Positions 24,856 to 36,036 of a DNA stretch of 64,000 nucleotides are shown here, piece by piece; the first letter of the stretch is position 1, and the number at the start of each line of letters is the position of its first letter. The translations under genes and the position numbers were made by a program. The notes beneath the pieces were generated by a model that was not told the origin of the DNA, made no database searches, and was given only the letters and a program-made list of their open reading frames with translations. The DNA lies in contig NZ_FNXG01000003.1 in the NCBI RefSeq assembly GCF_900108405.1, positions 193,501-257,500 on the forward strand, written 5' to 3'. Origin of the DNA: Paracoccus alkenifer. Lineage in GTDB: Bacteria; Pseudomonadota; Alphaproteobacteria; Rhodobacterales; Rhodobacteraceae.

Positions 24856-26043
24856 ATGACCGATTTCACCGCCACCCGCCGCGCCTTTCACCTGCCCCCG
24901 GGCATCACCTATCTGGACGGCAACTCGCTGGGGCCGATGCCGCGCCACGCCGCCGACCGCGCGGCCGCGATGATGCGGGACGAATGGGCGGAAATGCTGA
25001 TCACCGGCTGGAACCGCGCCGGCTGGTATGTGCAGCCGCGCCGCGTCGGCGACCGCATCGCGCGGCTGATCGGCGCGGGCGAGGGGCAGGTCGTCATGGG
25101 CGACACGCTGTCAGTCAAGGTGTTCCAGGCGGTGTCCGCCGCGCTGCGGCTGCGTCCGGGACGGCGGGTGATCCTGTCGGACAGCGGCAATTTCCCCTCG
25201 GATCTCTATGTCGCGCAGGGGTTGGCCGATGCGGTGGGGGCCGAGCTGCGGGTGGTGGCCCCCGAGGATGTCGCGGCGAATATCGACAGCGATCTGGCGG
25301 TGCTGATGCTGACCGAGGTCGATTACCGCACCGGCCGGCGCCACGACATGGCCGCACTGACCGCCGCCGCGCATGACGCCGGCGCGCTGGCGGTCTGGGA
25401 TCTGGCGCATTCGGCGGGGGCGGTCGATGTGGACCTGCTGGGCGCGGATGCGGATTTCGCGGTGGGCTGCACCTATAAATATCTCAACGGCGGGCCGGGG
25501 GCACCTGCCTTCATCTGGGCGCATCCGCGCCATGCCGATGCTGCGCAGCCCTGCCTGCAAGGCTGGATGGGGCATGCGGCGCCCTTTGCATTCGACCAGT
25601 CCTATGCCCCCGCCCCGGGGATCGAGCGGATGCGGGTCGGCACGCCGCCGGTGATCGCGCTGACCGCACTGGATGCGGCGCTGGACGTGTGGGACGGCGT
25701 GGCGCTGCCCGACCTGCGCGCCCGTTCGATCGAGTTGTCCGAGGCGTTCATCCACGGGGTCGAGGCCGCCTGCCCCGGCGTCACCCTGCATTCTCCGCGC
25801 GACCCCGCCCGGCGCGGCAGCCAGGTGGGGTTCCGCCACCCCCATGCCCATGCGGTGATGCAGGCGCTGATCGCCGAGGGGGTGATCGGCGATTTCCGCG
25901 CCCCCGACGTGCTGCGTTTCGGTTTCGCGCCGCTTTACAACGATCTGGACGACGTGGCGCGGGCCGTCGATAGGCTGGCCGCGATCCTGCGCGACGGGCG
26001 CTGGGACCGGCCGGAGTTCCACCAGCGCGCCGACGTGACCTGA
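24856..26043 (+). CDS. kynU: Kynureninase
   Basis: 395 residues, normal length. A cytoplasmic PLP enzyme that cleaves kynurenine to anthranilate and alanine (or 3-hydroxykynurenine to 3-hydroxyanthranilate) in tryptophan breakdown. Seen: FHLPPGITYLDGNSLGPMP, TEVDYRTGRRHD, VWDLAHSAGAVDVDL, the PLP-lysine region GCTYKYLNGGPGAPAF, and GWMGHAAPF. AGGAGG lies upstream of the ATG. No other kyn genes adjoin; the next gene, an efflux adaptor, starts within its stop codon (TGATG), so it may share transcription. Confidence 0.94.
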   Translation: MTDFTATRRAFHLPPGITYLDGNSLGPMPRHAADRAAAMMRDEWAEMLITGWNRAGWYVQPRRVGDRIARLIGAGEGQVVMGDTLSVKVFQAVSAALRLRPGRRVILSDSGNFPSDLYVAQGLADAVGAELRVVAPEDVAANIDSDLAVLMLTEVDYRTGRRHDMAALTAAAHDAGALAVWDLAHSAGAVDVDLLGADADFAVGCTYKYLNGGPGAPAFIWAHPRHADAAQPCLQGWMGHAAPFAFDQSYAPAPGIERMRVGTPPVIALTALDAALDVWDGVALPDLRARSIELSEAFIHGVEAACPGVTLHSPRDPARRGSQVGFRHPHAHAVMQALIAEGVIGDFRAPDVLRFGFAPLYNDLDDVARAVDRLAAILRDGRWDRPEFHQRADVT

Positions 26044-27137
26044 TGGCGGGGCGCGCGCATTACATCGGCCCGGCGGTGCTGGCCCTGCTGGCGGGGGCCG
26101 CGGTGCCTGTCGCCGCCCCGGCGCAGCCTGCGCAGCAGCCGCTCGCCGTCGAATTCGTCGAGGTCAGCCAGCAGCCGCTGGTGCTGGACCTGCGGCTGGT
26201 CGGCACCATCGCAGCCAGCGACAGCATCGACCTGTCCTTTCCCGCCGGCGGGCGCATCACCGAAATCACGGTCCGCGCCGGCGACCGGGTCAGGGCCGGC
26301 GATCCTCTGGCGCGCACCGACGGCGTCCAGCAGCAGCAGGCGCTGAACCAGGCGCTGGCCGCCGTCGCCGCGGCCGAGGCGATGCTGCAGCAGGCCGACC
26401 AGGCCGCGATCCGCGCCGCCGAGATGCTGCGCCGGGGCGTCGGCACCCGCGCCGAAAGCGACATGGCCGGTCAGGCGCTGTCGGCCGCGCAGGGCCAGCT
26501 GGCCTCGGCCCGCACCGGGGCCGATCAGGCGCAGCGCGCCGTTGACGACACGGTGGTCCATGCCCCCCGCACCGCGATGGTCACCGCCCGCATGGCCGAG
26601 CCGGGGCAGGTCGTCGGCGCCGCGCAACCGATCCTGACGCTTGCCGCGCTGACCGGGTTCGAGGCGGTGTTCAACGTCCCCGACGCGCCGCATCTGGATC
26701 AGGCGCTGGGGGCGCCGGTCTCGCTTGTGCCGCTGGACCGGCCACAGGCGACGCTGTCGGCAACGGTGACGGAAATCGCGCCGCTGGTCGATCCGGCCAC
26801 CGCCGCCGTGACGGTGCGCGCGACCATCGACCCAACCGCGATCGGTGAGGTGCTGGACGGGGGGCTGCTGGGCGCCGCGGTCGAAGGCGTGGTCCACCTG
26901 AAAGCCGGCACCGGCATCGACATCCCGTGGACCGCCCTGACCGCGACCGGCGAAGGTCCGGCAGTCTGGCGGATCGACGACGCCGGCGCGGTCCATGTCA
27001 CCCCGGTCGAAATCGAGCGTTTCACCACCGGCGGCGTGGTCCTGAAATCCGGGGTCGCCCCCGGCGATATCGTCGTGGGCGAGGGCTCGCAGCTGATGTA
27101 TCCCGGACGCCATGTCCGGCCCGGAAAGGGACGCTGA
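26043..27137 (+). CDS. RND efflux periplasmic adaptor subunit (first of two)
   Basis: 364 residues. Membrane-fusion (HlyD/AcrA-type) adaptors bridge an inner-membrane RND pump to an outer-membrane channel. Seen: a signal peptide (about 1-27), a split lipoyl half-motif with GGRITEITVRAGDRVRAGDPLA, a helical hairpin (about 95-155) rich in Ala/Gln, the second lipoyl half (VVHAPRTAMVTARMAEPGQVV), and beta-barrel and membrane-proximal domains. Overlaps the kynU stop by one base; a second adaptor follows 2 bases later. Confidence 0.9.
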   Translation: MAGRAHYIGPAVLALLAGAAVPVAAPAQPAQQPLAVEFVEVSQQPLVLDLRLVGTIAASDSIDLSFPAGGRITEITVRAGDRVRAGDPLARTDGVQQQQALNQALAAVAAAEAMLQQADQAAIRAAEMLRRGVGTRAESDMAGQALSAAQGQLASARTGADQAQRAVDDTVVHAPRTAMVTARMAEPGQVVGAAQPILTLAALTGFEAVFNVPDAPHLDQALGAPVSLVPLDRPQATLSATVTEIAPLVDPATAAVTVRATIDPTAIGEVLDGGLLGAAVEGVVHLKAGTGIDIPWTALTATGEGPAVWRIDDAGAVHVTPVEIERFTTGGVVLKSGVAPGDIVVGEGSQLMYPGRHVRPGKGR

Positions 27138-27139
27138 CG

Positions 27140-28273
27140 ATGCGCAACGCCCATATCCTTGCACCGGCCTTCACGCTGGTTCTTGCACTGGCGGCACCCG
27201 CGGCAATGGCGCTTGAGCTGCCTTTCGCCCGCACCCCGGCGACCGCCGACGCGCCTGCCCCCCGCCCCGTCGTGACCGAGATCGTTGCCCCGAACGACAG
27301 CGCGCTGAGGCGCAGCGTCCCCGGGGTGATCGCCGCCGCGACCGAGGTGCAGATGGCGTTCCAGACCCTTGGCCGGATGATCGAACGCCCGGTGGACGTG
27401 GGCGACCGGGTCGCGGCCGGCGACGTGCTTGCCCGGCTCGATCCCGAGGATCTGGCCGGCAATACCCGCGCCGCCGCCGCCTCGTTGACCGCGGCCGAGG
27501 TCAACCTGACCACCGCGCGCAACACCGCGGACCGCGTGCGGTCGCTGTCGGAACGCAACGTCGCGCCCGCCGCGCAGCTGGAACAGGCGCAGCAGGCGCT
27601 GTCGGCGGCGCTGTCGGCCGTGGATCAGGCGCGGGCGCGGCTGGAAAGCGCCCGCGACGCCGAAGGCTACGCCGTGATGGCCGCCCCGATTTCCGGCGTG
27701 GTCAGCGCCGTGCGCGCCACCCCGGGCGCTGTGGTCGCCGCGGGCGATCCGATCCTGACCCTGTCGTCCGAGGACGACCTGGAGGCCACCATCGACCTGA
27801 CCGAGACACAGTTGCAGGGCATCGCCCGCGGCACCGAATGTCTGATCTGGCGCGACCGCGAGACCGAAGAGCCGGTGCGCGGCCATGTCAACCGCATCTC
27901 TCCGGTCGCGGACCGCCAGACGCGGACGCGGCGGGTCTATATCACCCTGCCCTCTGGCAGCGGCTTTCGTCTGGGCAGCCTGATCCGGGTCCGCCGCGCC
28001 GCCGATGCCTCGGACGCGCTGACCGTGCCGGTCGAGGCGCTGGTGGCCCGGCCCTCGGGCGACAATGACAGCGCCGTCTGGGTCGTGCGGCGGATCGGCC
28101 CCGACGCGGCCACCGTCACGCTGCAACCCGTCGTCACCGGCGGGCAGGCTGGCGGACAGATGGCGGCACGGGTCGAGGTGACGCAAGGGCTCGCCGCGGG
28201 CGACGAAGTCGTGATCCGCGGCGTCAATTCGCTGACCGAGGGTCAGCAGGTCGGCAGAAGGGTCAACCCGTGA
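27140..28273 (+). CDS. RND efflux periplasmic adaptor subunit (second of two)
   Basis: 377 residues from ATG 27140; the frame is open upstream into the previous gene, but this start gives a clean signal peptide (MRNAHILAPAFTLVLALAAPAAMA). Same adaptor layout as its neighbour: lipoyl half MIERPVDVGDRVAAGDVLARLD, helical hairpin (about 115-170), second half AAPISGVVSAVRATPGAVV, then barrel domain and an ending with GLAAGDEVVIRGVN. Its stop overlaps the pump start by 4 bases. Two dissimilar adaptors before one pump suggest a hetero-oligomeric adaptor ring. Confidence 0.9.
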   Translation: MRNAHILAPAFTLVLALAAPAAMALELPFARTPATADAPAPRPVVTEIVAPNDSALRRSVPGVIAAATEVQMAFQTLGRMIERPVDVGDRVAAGDVLARLDPEDLAGNTRAAAASLTAAEVNLTTARNTADRVRSLSERNVAPAAQLEQAQQALSAALSAVDQARARLESARDAEGYAVMAAPISGVVSAVRATPGAVVAAGDPILTLSSEDDLEATIDLTETQLQGIARGTECLIWRDRETEEPVRGHVNRISPVADRQTRTRRVYITLPSGSGFRLGSLIRVRRAADASDALTVPVEALVARPSGDNDSAVWVVRRIGPDAATVTLQPVVTGGQAGGQMAARVEVTQGLAAGDEVVIRGVNSLTEGQQVGRRVNP

Positions 28274-31200
28274 CAGAACGCCGTTCGTTCAACCTGTCCG
28301 ACTGGGCGCTGCACCACCGCTCGCTGGTGTGGTTCCTGCTGATCGTGTCGATGATCGCCGGCACGCTGGCCTATCGCGGCCTCGGCCGCGAAGAAGACCC
28401 CAGCTTTACCGTCAAGATCATGGTGATCTCGGCCGCCATGCCCGGCGCCACCACCGCCGAGACGCTGGAACAGGTCACCCACCGCATCGAGACCAAGCTC
28501 GAAGAGCTGGACGAGCTGAAATTCACCCGCTCGGTCACCATGCCGGGACAGACCGTGGTCTATGTCGAGCTGCTGCCCACCGTGCGCGGCGAGGCCGTCA
28601 CCCGCACCTGGCAGCAGGTGCGCAACATGATGAACGACCTGCGCCCCGAGTTTCCGCAGGAATTCGCCGGCTTTCAGTTCAACGACCGGTTCGGCGACGT
28701 GTTCGGCAATATCTACGCATTCACCGCCGACGGCTTTACCCAGCGCGAGCTGCGCGACCGGGTCGAGGCGATCCGCAAGCAGGTGCAGGCCCTGCCCTCC
28801 GCCGGCAAGACCGCGCTGCTGGGGGTGCGGGACGAGGAAATCTATCTGGAATTTTCCTCGGCGCGGCTGGCGGCGATGGGGCTGAACGAACAGCAGGTGT
28901 TGCAGACGCTGGCCGCGCAGAACGCCATCGCGCAGTCGGGCATCGTGCAAGCGGGGCCGGAACAGGTGCTGGTGCGCGTCGGCGGCCAGTTCGACACGGC
29001 CGAGGCCATCGCCGCGGTCAACCTGCGCATCGGCGACCGTTTCTTCAACCTGGGCGAGGTCGCGCGGGTCAGCCGGGGCTATGCCGACCCGCCCTCGACC
29101 CTGTTTCGCCATAACGGCGCCGAGGCGATCGGGCTGGAAATCGCCATGCGTCAGGGCGAAAACATCCAGAGCTTCGGCGCGGAACTGGACGCGCTGATGG
29201 CCGGCATCGCCGCCGACCTGCCGGTGGGCATCGAGATGCATAAATTCGCCGACCAGCCGCAGGTGGTCGAAAAGGCCGTCGGCACCTTTGTCAAGGCGCT
29301 GGCCGAGGCGGTCGGCATCGTGCTGCTGGTCAGCTTTCTCAGCCTCGGGCTGCGCGCCGGGCTGATCGTCACGCTGACGATCCCGCTGGTGCTGGCCATC
29401 ACCTTTGTCATCATGAATGTCTGGGGCATCACCTTGCAGCGGGTGTCGCTGGGCGCGCTGATCATCGCGCTGGGGCTGCTGGTCGACGACGCGATGATTG
29501 CCATTGAAACGATGATCTCGCGGCTGGAACAGGGCGCAAGCCTTGGGGATGCGGCCAGCTATGCCTGGACCTCGATCGCATTCCCGATGCTGACCGGCAC
29601 GCTGGTGACGGTGGCGGGGTTCATTCCCATCGGGCTGAACGACTCGATGGCGGGCGAGTTCACGTTTTCGCTGTTCGTGGTGATCGCGGTGTCGCTGGTG
29701 GTCAGCTGGGTGGTGGCGGTGCTGTTTGCGCCGCTGCTGGGCGTCACGCTGCTGCCGGCAAAGCTGAAACACCACACGGGCCGCGCCGGCCCCCTGCGCC
29801 GCGGCTTTCACGCGGCTCTCAGGCTGGCGATGCGGTTTCGCTGGACGACGGTGCTGGCGACGCTGGCGCTGTTTCTGCTGTCGGTGGTCGGCATGGGCGG
29901 GGTCGAGCGGCAGTTCTTTCCCTCGTCCGACCGGACCGAGGTGCTGATCGACATCACCGAACGGCACAACGCCTCGATCGCGCGCACCGATGCCTCGGTC
30001 GCGGCGCTGGATGCGTTCCTGTCGCAGCAGCCCGAGCCGCTGTTCTGGACCAGCTATGTCGGTCAGGGCGCGCCGCGATTCGTGCTGGCGATGGACGTGC
30101 AGACACCGGGGCCGTTCATGGGTCAGATGGTGGTGCAGACCCCCGACATCGCCGCGCGCAATTCGCTGAAGCTGAAGCTGGCCGAATTCGCCGAATCCGA
30201 GCTGACCGGGACGGACATCTACATCAAGAACCTGGAAATCGGCCCGCCGGTCGGCAAGCCGGTGCAGTATCGGGTCAGCTCTGCCAACCCCGACGAGGCC
30301 CGCGACGCCGCCCGCGGGCTGGCCGCGGTGCTGGCGACCGAGCCGCGGCTGCGCGACATCGCGCTGGACTGGAACGAGCCCGCCCGCGTGGTGCGGGTCG
30401 AGGTGGACCAGGACCGCGCCCGCCAGCTGGGCTTGTCCAGCCAGGACGTGTCGAACGCGCTGGCGGCGCTGTTTTCCGGCAAGATCGTGACGCAGCTGCG
30501 CGACGGCATCTTCCTGATCAACGTGATCGCCCGCGGGGCCGAGGCCGACCGCCAGTCGCTCGAATCGATCCGCAACCTCGAACTGGCGCGGCCCACCGCC
30601 TCGCCCATCCCGCTGGGGGCACTGGCCCGGCTCAGCTACGACACCGAGGCGCCGCTGGTCATGCAGCGCAACGGCGTGCCCACGGTGACGGTCAAGGCAG
30701 CGGTCGAGACCGCCGACCAGCCCGCGACCCTCGTCGCCGCGCTGGCGCCGCAGGTGGCGGAATACGCGGCGGGGCTGCCGGCTTCGGTCCGCATCAACGT
30801 GGGCGGAACGGTCGAGACCTCGGGCGAAAGCCAGGCCCCCATCGCGGCGGTGGTGCCGATGATGCTGCTGGTCATCGCGACGCTGGTGATGATCCAGATG
30901 CAGGGGTTCCGCCTGTCGCTGATCGTGTTCGCCGCGGCGCCGCTGGGGCTGATCGGAGTGGTGGCGACGCTGCTGCCGTTCGGCGTGCCGCTGGGGTTCG
31001 TGGCGATCCTTGGAATCCTTGCGCTGGTGGGAATCCTGATCCGCAACTCGGTGATCCTGGTCCATGAAATCCAGGTGCTGATTGCGCGCGGCCATTCGCG
31101 CTGGAACGCGGTGTTCGAGGCATCCGACAGCCGCGCACGGCCCATCCTGCTGACCGCGGCGGCCGCCAGCCTCGCGCTGATCCCGATCTCGCGGCAGGTG

Positions 31201-31338
31201 TTCTGGGGACCGATGGCCTATGCGATGATGGGCGGCATCATCGCCGGCACGCTGATCACGCTGCTGTTCGTGCCGGCACTTTACTGCGTGGTGTTCGGAG
31301 TGCGCCCGCCCGCGCCCGATCAGGCACCGCCTGCCTGA
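28270..31338 (+). CDS. RND efflux transporter permease
   Basis: 1022 residues, typical of AcrB/MdtB-like pumps. Proton-driven inner-membrane pump exporting drugs or other small molecules. Seen: N-terminal helix after HHRSLVWFLLIVSMIAGTLAY, GREEDPSFTVKIMVI, the TM4 charged motif GLLVDDAMIAIE, the large periplasmic loops (about 45-330 and 560-850), and the C-terminal TM block with VGILIRNSVILVHEI and RARPILLTAAAASLALIP. Complete. No outer-membrane TolC-like gene is in the window. Followed by a palindromic intergenic element. Confidence 0.95.
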   Translation: MTERRSFNLSDWALHHRSLVWFLLIVSMIAGTLAYRGLGREEDPSFTVKIMVISAAMPGATTAETLEQVTHRIETKLEELDELKFTRSVTMPGQTVVYVELLPTVRGEAVTRTWQQVRNMMNDLRPEFPQEFAGFQFNDRFGDVFGNIYAFTADGFTQRELRDRVEAIRKQVQALPSAGKTALLGVRDEEIYLEFSSARLAAMGLNEQQVLQTLAAQNAIAQSGIVQAGPEQVLVRVGGQFDTAEAIAAVNLRIGDRFFNLGEVARVSRGYADPPSTLFRHNGAEAIGLEIAMRQGENIQSFGAELDALMAGIAADLPVGIEMHKFADQPQVVEKAVGTFVKALAEAVGIVLLVSFLSLGLRAGLIVTLTIPLVLAITFVIMNVWGITLQRVSLGALIIALGLLVDDAMIAIETMISRLEQGASLGDAASYAWTSIAFPMLTGTLVTVAGFIPIGLNDSMAGEFTFSLFVVIAVSLVVSWVVAVLFAPLLGVTLLPAKLKHHTGRAGPLRRGFHAALRLAMRFRWTTVLATLALFLLSVVGMGGVERQFFPSSDRTEVLIDITERHNASIARTDASVAALDAFLSQQPEPLFWTSYVGQGAPRFVLAMDVQTPGPFMGQMVVQTPDIAARNSLKLKLAEFAESELTGTDIYIKNLEIGPPVGKPVQYRVSSANPDEARDAARGLAAVLATEPRLRDIALDWNEPARVVRVEVDQDRARQLGLSSQDVSNALAALFSGKIVTQLRDGIFLINVIARGAEADRQSLESIRNLELARPTASPIPLGALARLSYDTEAPLVMQRNGVPTVTVKAAVETADQPATLVAALAPQVAEYAAGLPASVRINVGGTVETSGESQAPIAAVVPMMLLVIATLVMIQMQGFRLSLIVFAAAPLGLIGVVATLLPFGVPLGFVAILGILALVGILIRNSVILVHEIQVLIARGHSRWNAVFEASDSRARPILLTAAAASLALIPISRQVFWGPMAYAMMGGIIAGTLITLLFVPALYCVVFGVRPPAPDQAPPA

Positions 31339-31353
31339 ACGGCAACGCCGCAA

Positions 31354-31466
31354 GCGGGGGTTTTCCACCCCCGCACCCCCGGAGGATATTTCGGACCGCC
31401 CGAAATCCTGCGCGTGGTCTTCGGGCGGTTTCAAATATCCCGGGGGTTCGGGGGCTGGCCCCCGAA
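31354..31466. repeat. Modular palindromic intergenic element, copy B (paired form)
   Basis: Left: hairpin GCGGGGGTTTTCCACCCCCGC region, core CCCCCGGAGGATATTT, tail CGGACCGCCCGAA; right mirror TTCGGGCGGTTT, AAATATCCCGGGGG and a GGGGGC..GCCCCC hairpin. The inner stem spans 31376-31446 with a unique loop of about 15 bases. It lies between the convergent RND pump and recQ. The tail matches copy A, while its first hairpin matches copies J and K. Confidence 0.85.
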
Positions 31467-31479
31467 CCGGCGGTGAGGG

Positions 31480-33500
<2,021 letters not shown>

Positions 33501-33501
<1 letters not shown>

Positions 33502-33794
33502 CAGTAGCCCAGAAAGAACCCGGCGTTGTTCGCCAGTGCCCGTTGCAGGATGATGATGCCGATGAATACCACCAGCGGCGCCAGATCCAGCCCACCCATG
33601 TTGGGCAGCACGTTGCGGATCGGGCGGTAGATCGGTTCGAGCAGCCGCGACAGCCCGTCCCAGACCTGTGCGACCAGCGGCTGGCGCAGGTTGAGCACGT
33701 CGAAATTGATCAGCCACGACATGATGATATGCGCGATCATGATGAACCAGACCACGTCGAGTATCAGCATCAGCGCCTGAAACAGCGTCGTCAT
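33501..33794 (-). CDS. YggT family membrane protein
   Basis: 97 residues from ATG 33794 (GGCAGGA just upstream), rather than the longer open frame. YggT proteins are small integral membrane proteins with two YGGT repeats; function is unsettled, with links to osmotic tolerance and, in plants and Gram-positives, to membrane or division processes. Seen: two hydrophobic blocks (about 4-28 and 65-92) and the family motif PLVAQVWDGLSRLLEPIYRPIRNVLP. Translationally coupled to recQ downstream. Confidence 0.87.
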
Positions 33795-33958
33795 TCCTGC
33801 CAGCCTTCCCTTGCATCCCGCGGCTCCGAGGTAGGGCAGCCGGCGCGCCGGCGCAAGCATTAGCCGGATCATTGCGCCGGTTTCGCCGCGGTTTCCGCAG
33901 CGTTGCGGTTGACGCGCGGCGCGCCGCTGACTACCGCCCGACCGCGAAGGGAGCCGCC

Positions 33959-34549
33959 ATGTATCCGTTTCTGCGTTTCGCCCGCGAAATCCTCAGCGCC
34001 CGCCGCGCCGCGCCGCTGGCGCCGCTTGATGCGCATGTCTCGACCCACCGGATCTCGCCGCTGGACATCGACCCGTGGCGCGAGCTGAACAACGGCCGCA
34101 CCCTGACGCTGTATGATCTGGGCCGCATCCCCATGGCGGTGCGGCTGGGCATCATCGACACGCTGAAACGCAAGGGCTGGGGGTTCACCGTCGCCGGCAA
34201 CACCGTGCGCTATCGCCGCCGTATCCGGGTGTTTCAGCGGGTGACGCAGGTGTCCCGGGTGCTGGGCTGGGACAACCGCTTTGTCTATATGGAACAGTCG
34301 ATGTGGAGCGCGGGCGACTGCGTGAACCACATGCTGCTGCGCGTGGCCATCGTCGGCGGCGCCGCCCGCAAGGGGCTGGTCGCACCGCAGGATTTCATGC
34401 AGGCGCTGGGCCACCACGGCCCCAGCCCCGAACTGCCCGCCTGGGTCGCCGCCTGGATCGAGGCCGACGCCCTGCGCCCCTGGCCCCCTGAACTGCCCGG
34501 CGGGATCGCGGGGCAATCGCCAGACCTGCCGGACGCTCGGGCGGGCTGA
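33959..34549 (+). CDS. Acyl-CoA thioesterase-like hotdog-fold protein
   Basis: 196 residues from ATG 33959, which has GAAGGGAG upstream. The hotdog thioesterase pattern is visible: THRISPLDIDPWRELNNGRTLTLYDLGR, close to the 4-hydroxybenzoyl-CoA thioesterase/FadM layout in which the D-x-x-x-E/N-N residues act in catalysis, then VAGNTVRYRRRIRVFQRVT. The substrate is not inferable. The C-terminal 40 residues are Pro/Ala-rich. Divergent from yggT-recQ. A single-arm intergenic element follows its stop. Confidence 0.8.
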   Translation: MYPFLRFAREILSARRAAPLAPLDAHVSTHRISPLDIDPWRELNNGRTLTLYDLGRIPMAVRLGIIDTLKRKGWGFTVAGNTVRYRRRIRVFQRVTQVSRVLGWDNRFVYMEQSMWSAGDCVNHMLLRVAIVGGAARKGLVAPQDFMQALGHHGPSPELPAWVAAWIEADALRPWPPELPGGIAGQSPDLPDARAG

Positions 34550-34561
34550 GCAGCTTGAGGA

Positions 34562-34609
34562 CGCGGGGCGCTGCCCCGCACCCCGGGGTATTTATCCCAG
34601 AAAGAAGCC
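34562..34609 (+). repeat. Modular intergenic element, copy C (single arm)
   Basis: CGGGGCGCTGCCCCG hairpin, core CCCCGGGGTATTT and tail CCAGAAAGAAGC. No second palindrome. It begins 12 bases after the thioesterase stop and points the same way as that gene. Confidence 0.75.
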
Positions 34610-34677
34610 ACGCCGCCGGCTTGCGGTAAGGGTGGTCTTGCGGTCTTATCTCGCCGGCATATGCCCGGAGGGGGAGC

Positions 34678-36036
34678 ATGAACCGCAAACGCATCTGGGG
34701 CTGGTGGTTTTTCGACTGGGCGAGCCAGCCCTATGCGACGCTGCTGCTGACCTTTGTCTTTTCAATCTATTTTTCTGAGGTCGCGCGCGGGTATTTCGTC
34801 GCGCAGGGCGCCGACGAGATACATGCGGGCGCGCAGGCGCAGGCGCTGTGGGGCTGGGCACTGGCGGGCGCGGGGGTGGTGATCGCCGTGCTTGCCCCGG
34901 TGCTGGGGGCGGTGGCCGACCGTTCGGGGCGCAGGCTGCCTTGGATCTGGCTGTTTTCGGGGCTCTATGTCGCAGGCTCGGCCGGGCTGTGGGTGTTGCA
35001 TCCCTCGGGGGCGGGGTTGGTCCCGGCGCTGGTGCTGTTCGGCATCGGGCTGATCGGGATGGAGTTCGCAACCATCTTTACCAACGCGCTGATGCCCTCG
35101 CTTGCCGGGCGCGACGAGATCGGGCGCATTTCGGGGTCGGGGTTTGCCTTTGGCTATCTGGGGGGCGTGGTGGCGCTGGCGATCATGCTGGCGCTGTTTG
35201 CCGATGGCGCGGGCGGGCTGACCCTGCTGGGGCGGCCGCCGGCGCTGGGGCTGGACGGCGCCGCGCGCGAAGGCACCCGCTTTGTCGGCCCGTTCACCGC
35301 GATCTGGTATGTGCTGTTCATGGTGCCGTTCTTTCTGTGGGTGCGCGAGCCCGCATGCGCGCGGCGCGGCGGCGTGCAGTTGGGGGCGGCGCTGCGCGAT
35401 CTGGCGGCGCTGCTGCGCAGCCTGCCGCAGCGGCGGTCGCTGCTGGCGTGGCTGGTCTCGTCCATGTTCTCGCGCGATGCGCTGAACGGGCTTTACGGGT
35501 TCGGAGGCGTCTATGCCGGCACGGTGCTGGGCTGGCCGGTGATCCTGTCGGGGATCTTCGGCATCGTCACGGCGGTGTCGGCCGCGATCATCAGCTGGCT
35601 GGGCGGGCGCGCCGACCGGCGCTGGGGGCCGCGCCCGGTCATCGCTGCCTGCACGCTGGTGCTGGTCGCGGTCTGCGTGCTGGTGGTGGGCATGAGCCGC
35701 GAGCAGGTATTCGGCCTGCCGCTTGCCCCCGGATCGCACCTGCCCGACGCGCTGTTCTTTGCCTGCGGGGCGGCAATCGGCGGCGCGGGCGGCGTGCTGC
35801 AATCGGCCAGCCGCACCATGATGGTGCGCCACACCACCAAGGCCCGCGCAACCGAAGCATTCGGCCTTTACGCGCTGTCGGGCAAGGCGACGGCGTTCCT
35901 CGCGCCGATGCTGATCGCGCTTGTCACCACCGCCAGCGGCAGCCCTCGGCTGGGCATCTCGCCGCTGATCGTGATGTTCCTTCTGTCGCTGTGGCTGCTA
36001 GGATGGGTCAAACCAGAGGGAGAACCCGAGCAGTGA
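34678..36036 (+). CDS. MFS transporter, UMF1/Atg22-like family
   Basis: 452 residues with about 12 membrane segments. Seen: the family N-terminus WGWWFFDWASQPYATLLLTFVF, APVLGAVADRSGRRLPW (MFS A-like loop), GFAFGYLGGVVAL, and the C-terminal half with SRTMMVRHTTKARATEAFGLYALSGKATAF, typical of UMF1 proteins. Substrate unknown; fungal Atg22 exports amino acids from the vacuole. GGAGGGGGAG sits just before the ATG. Its stop overlaps the mepA start by 4 bases. Confidence 0.88.
   Translation: MNRKRIWGWWFFDWASQPYATLLLTFVFSIYFSEVARGYFVAQGADEIHAGAQAQALWGWALAGAGVVIAVLAPVLGAVADRSGRRLPWIWLFSGLYVAGSAGLWVLHPSGAGLVPALVLFGIGLIGMEFATIFTNALMPSLAGRDEIGRISGSGFAFGYLGGVVALAIMLALFADGAGGLTLLGRPPALGLDGAAREGTRFVGPFTAIWYVLFMVPFFLWVREPACARRGGVQLGAALRDLAALLRSLPQRRSLLAWLVSSMFSRDALNGLYGFGGVYAGTVLGWPVILSGIFGIVTAVSAAIISWLGGRADRRWGPRPVIAACTLVLVAVCVLVVGMSREQVFGLPLAPGSHLPDALFFACGAAIGGAGGVLQSASRTMMVRHTTKARATEAFGLYALSGKATAFLAPMLIALVTTASGSPRLGISPLIVMFLLSLWLLGWVKPEGEPEQ

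Noticed and set aside
28243..31434. 1063-residue open frame on the minus strand over the RND pump
   Set aside because: Same artefact; composition is His/Gln/Arg-rich and the plus strand holds a full RND permease.
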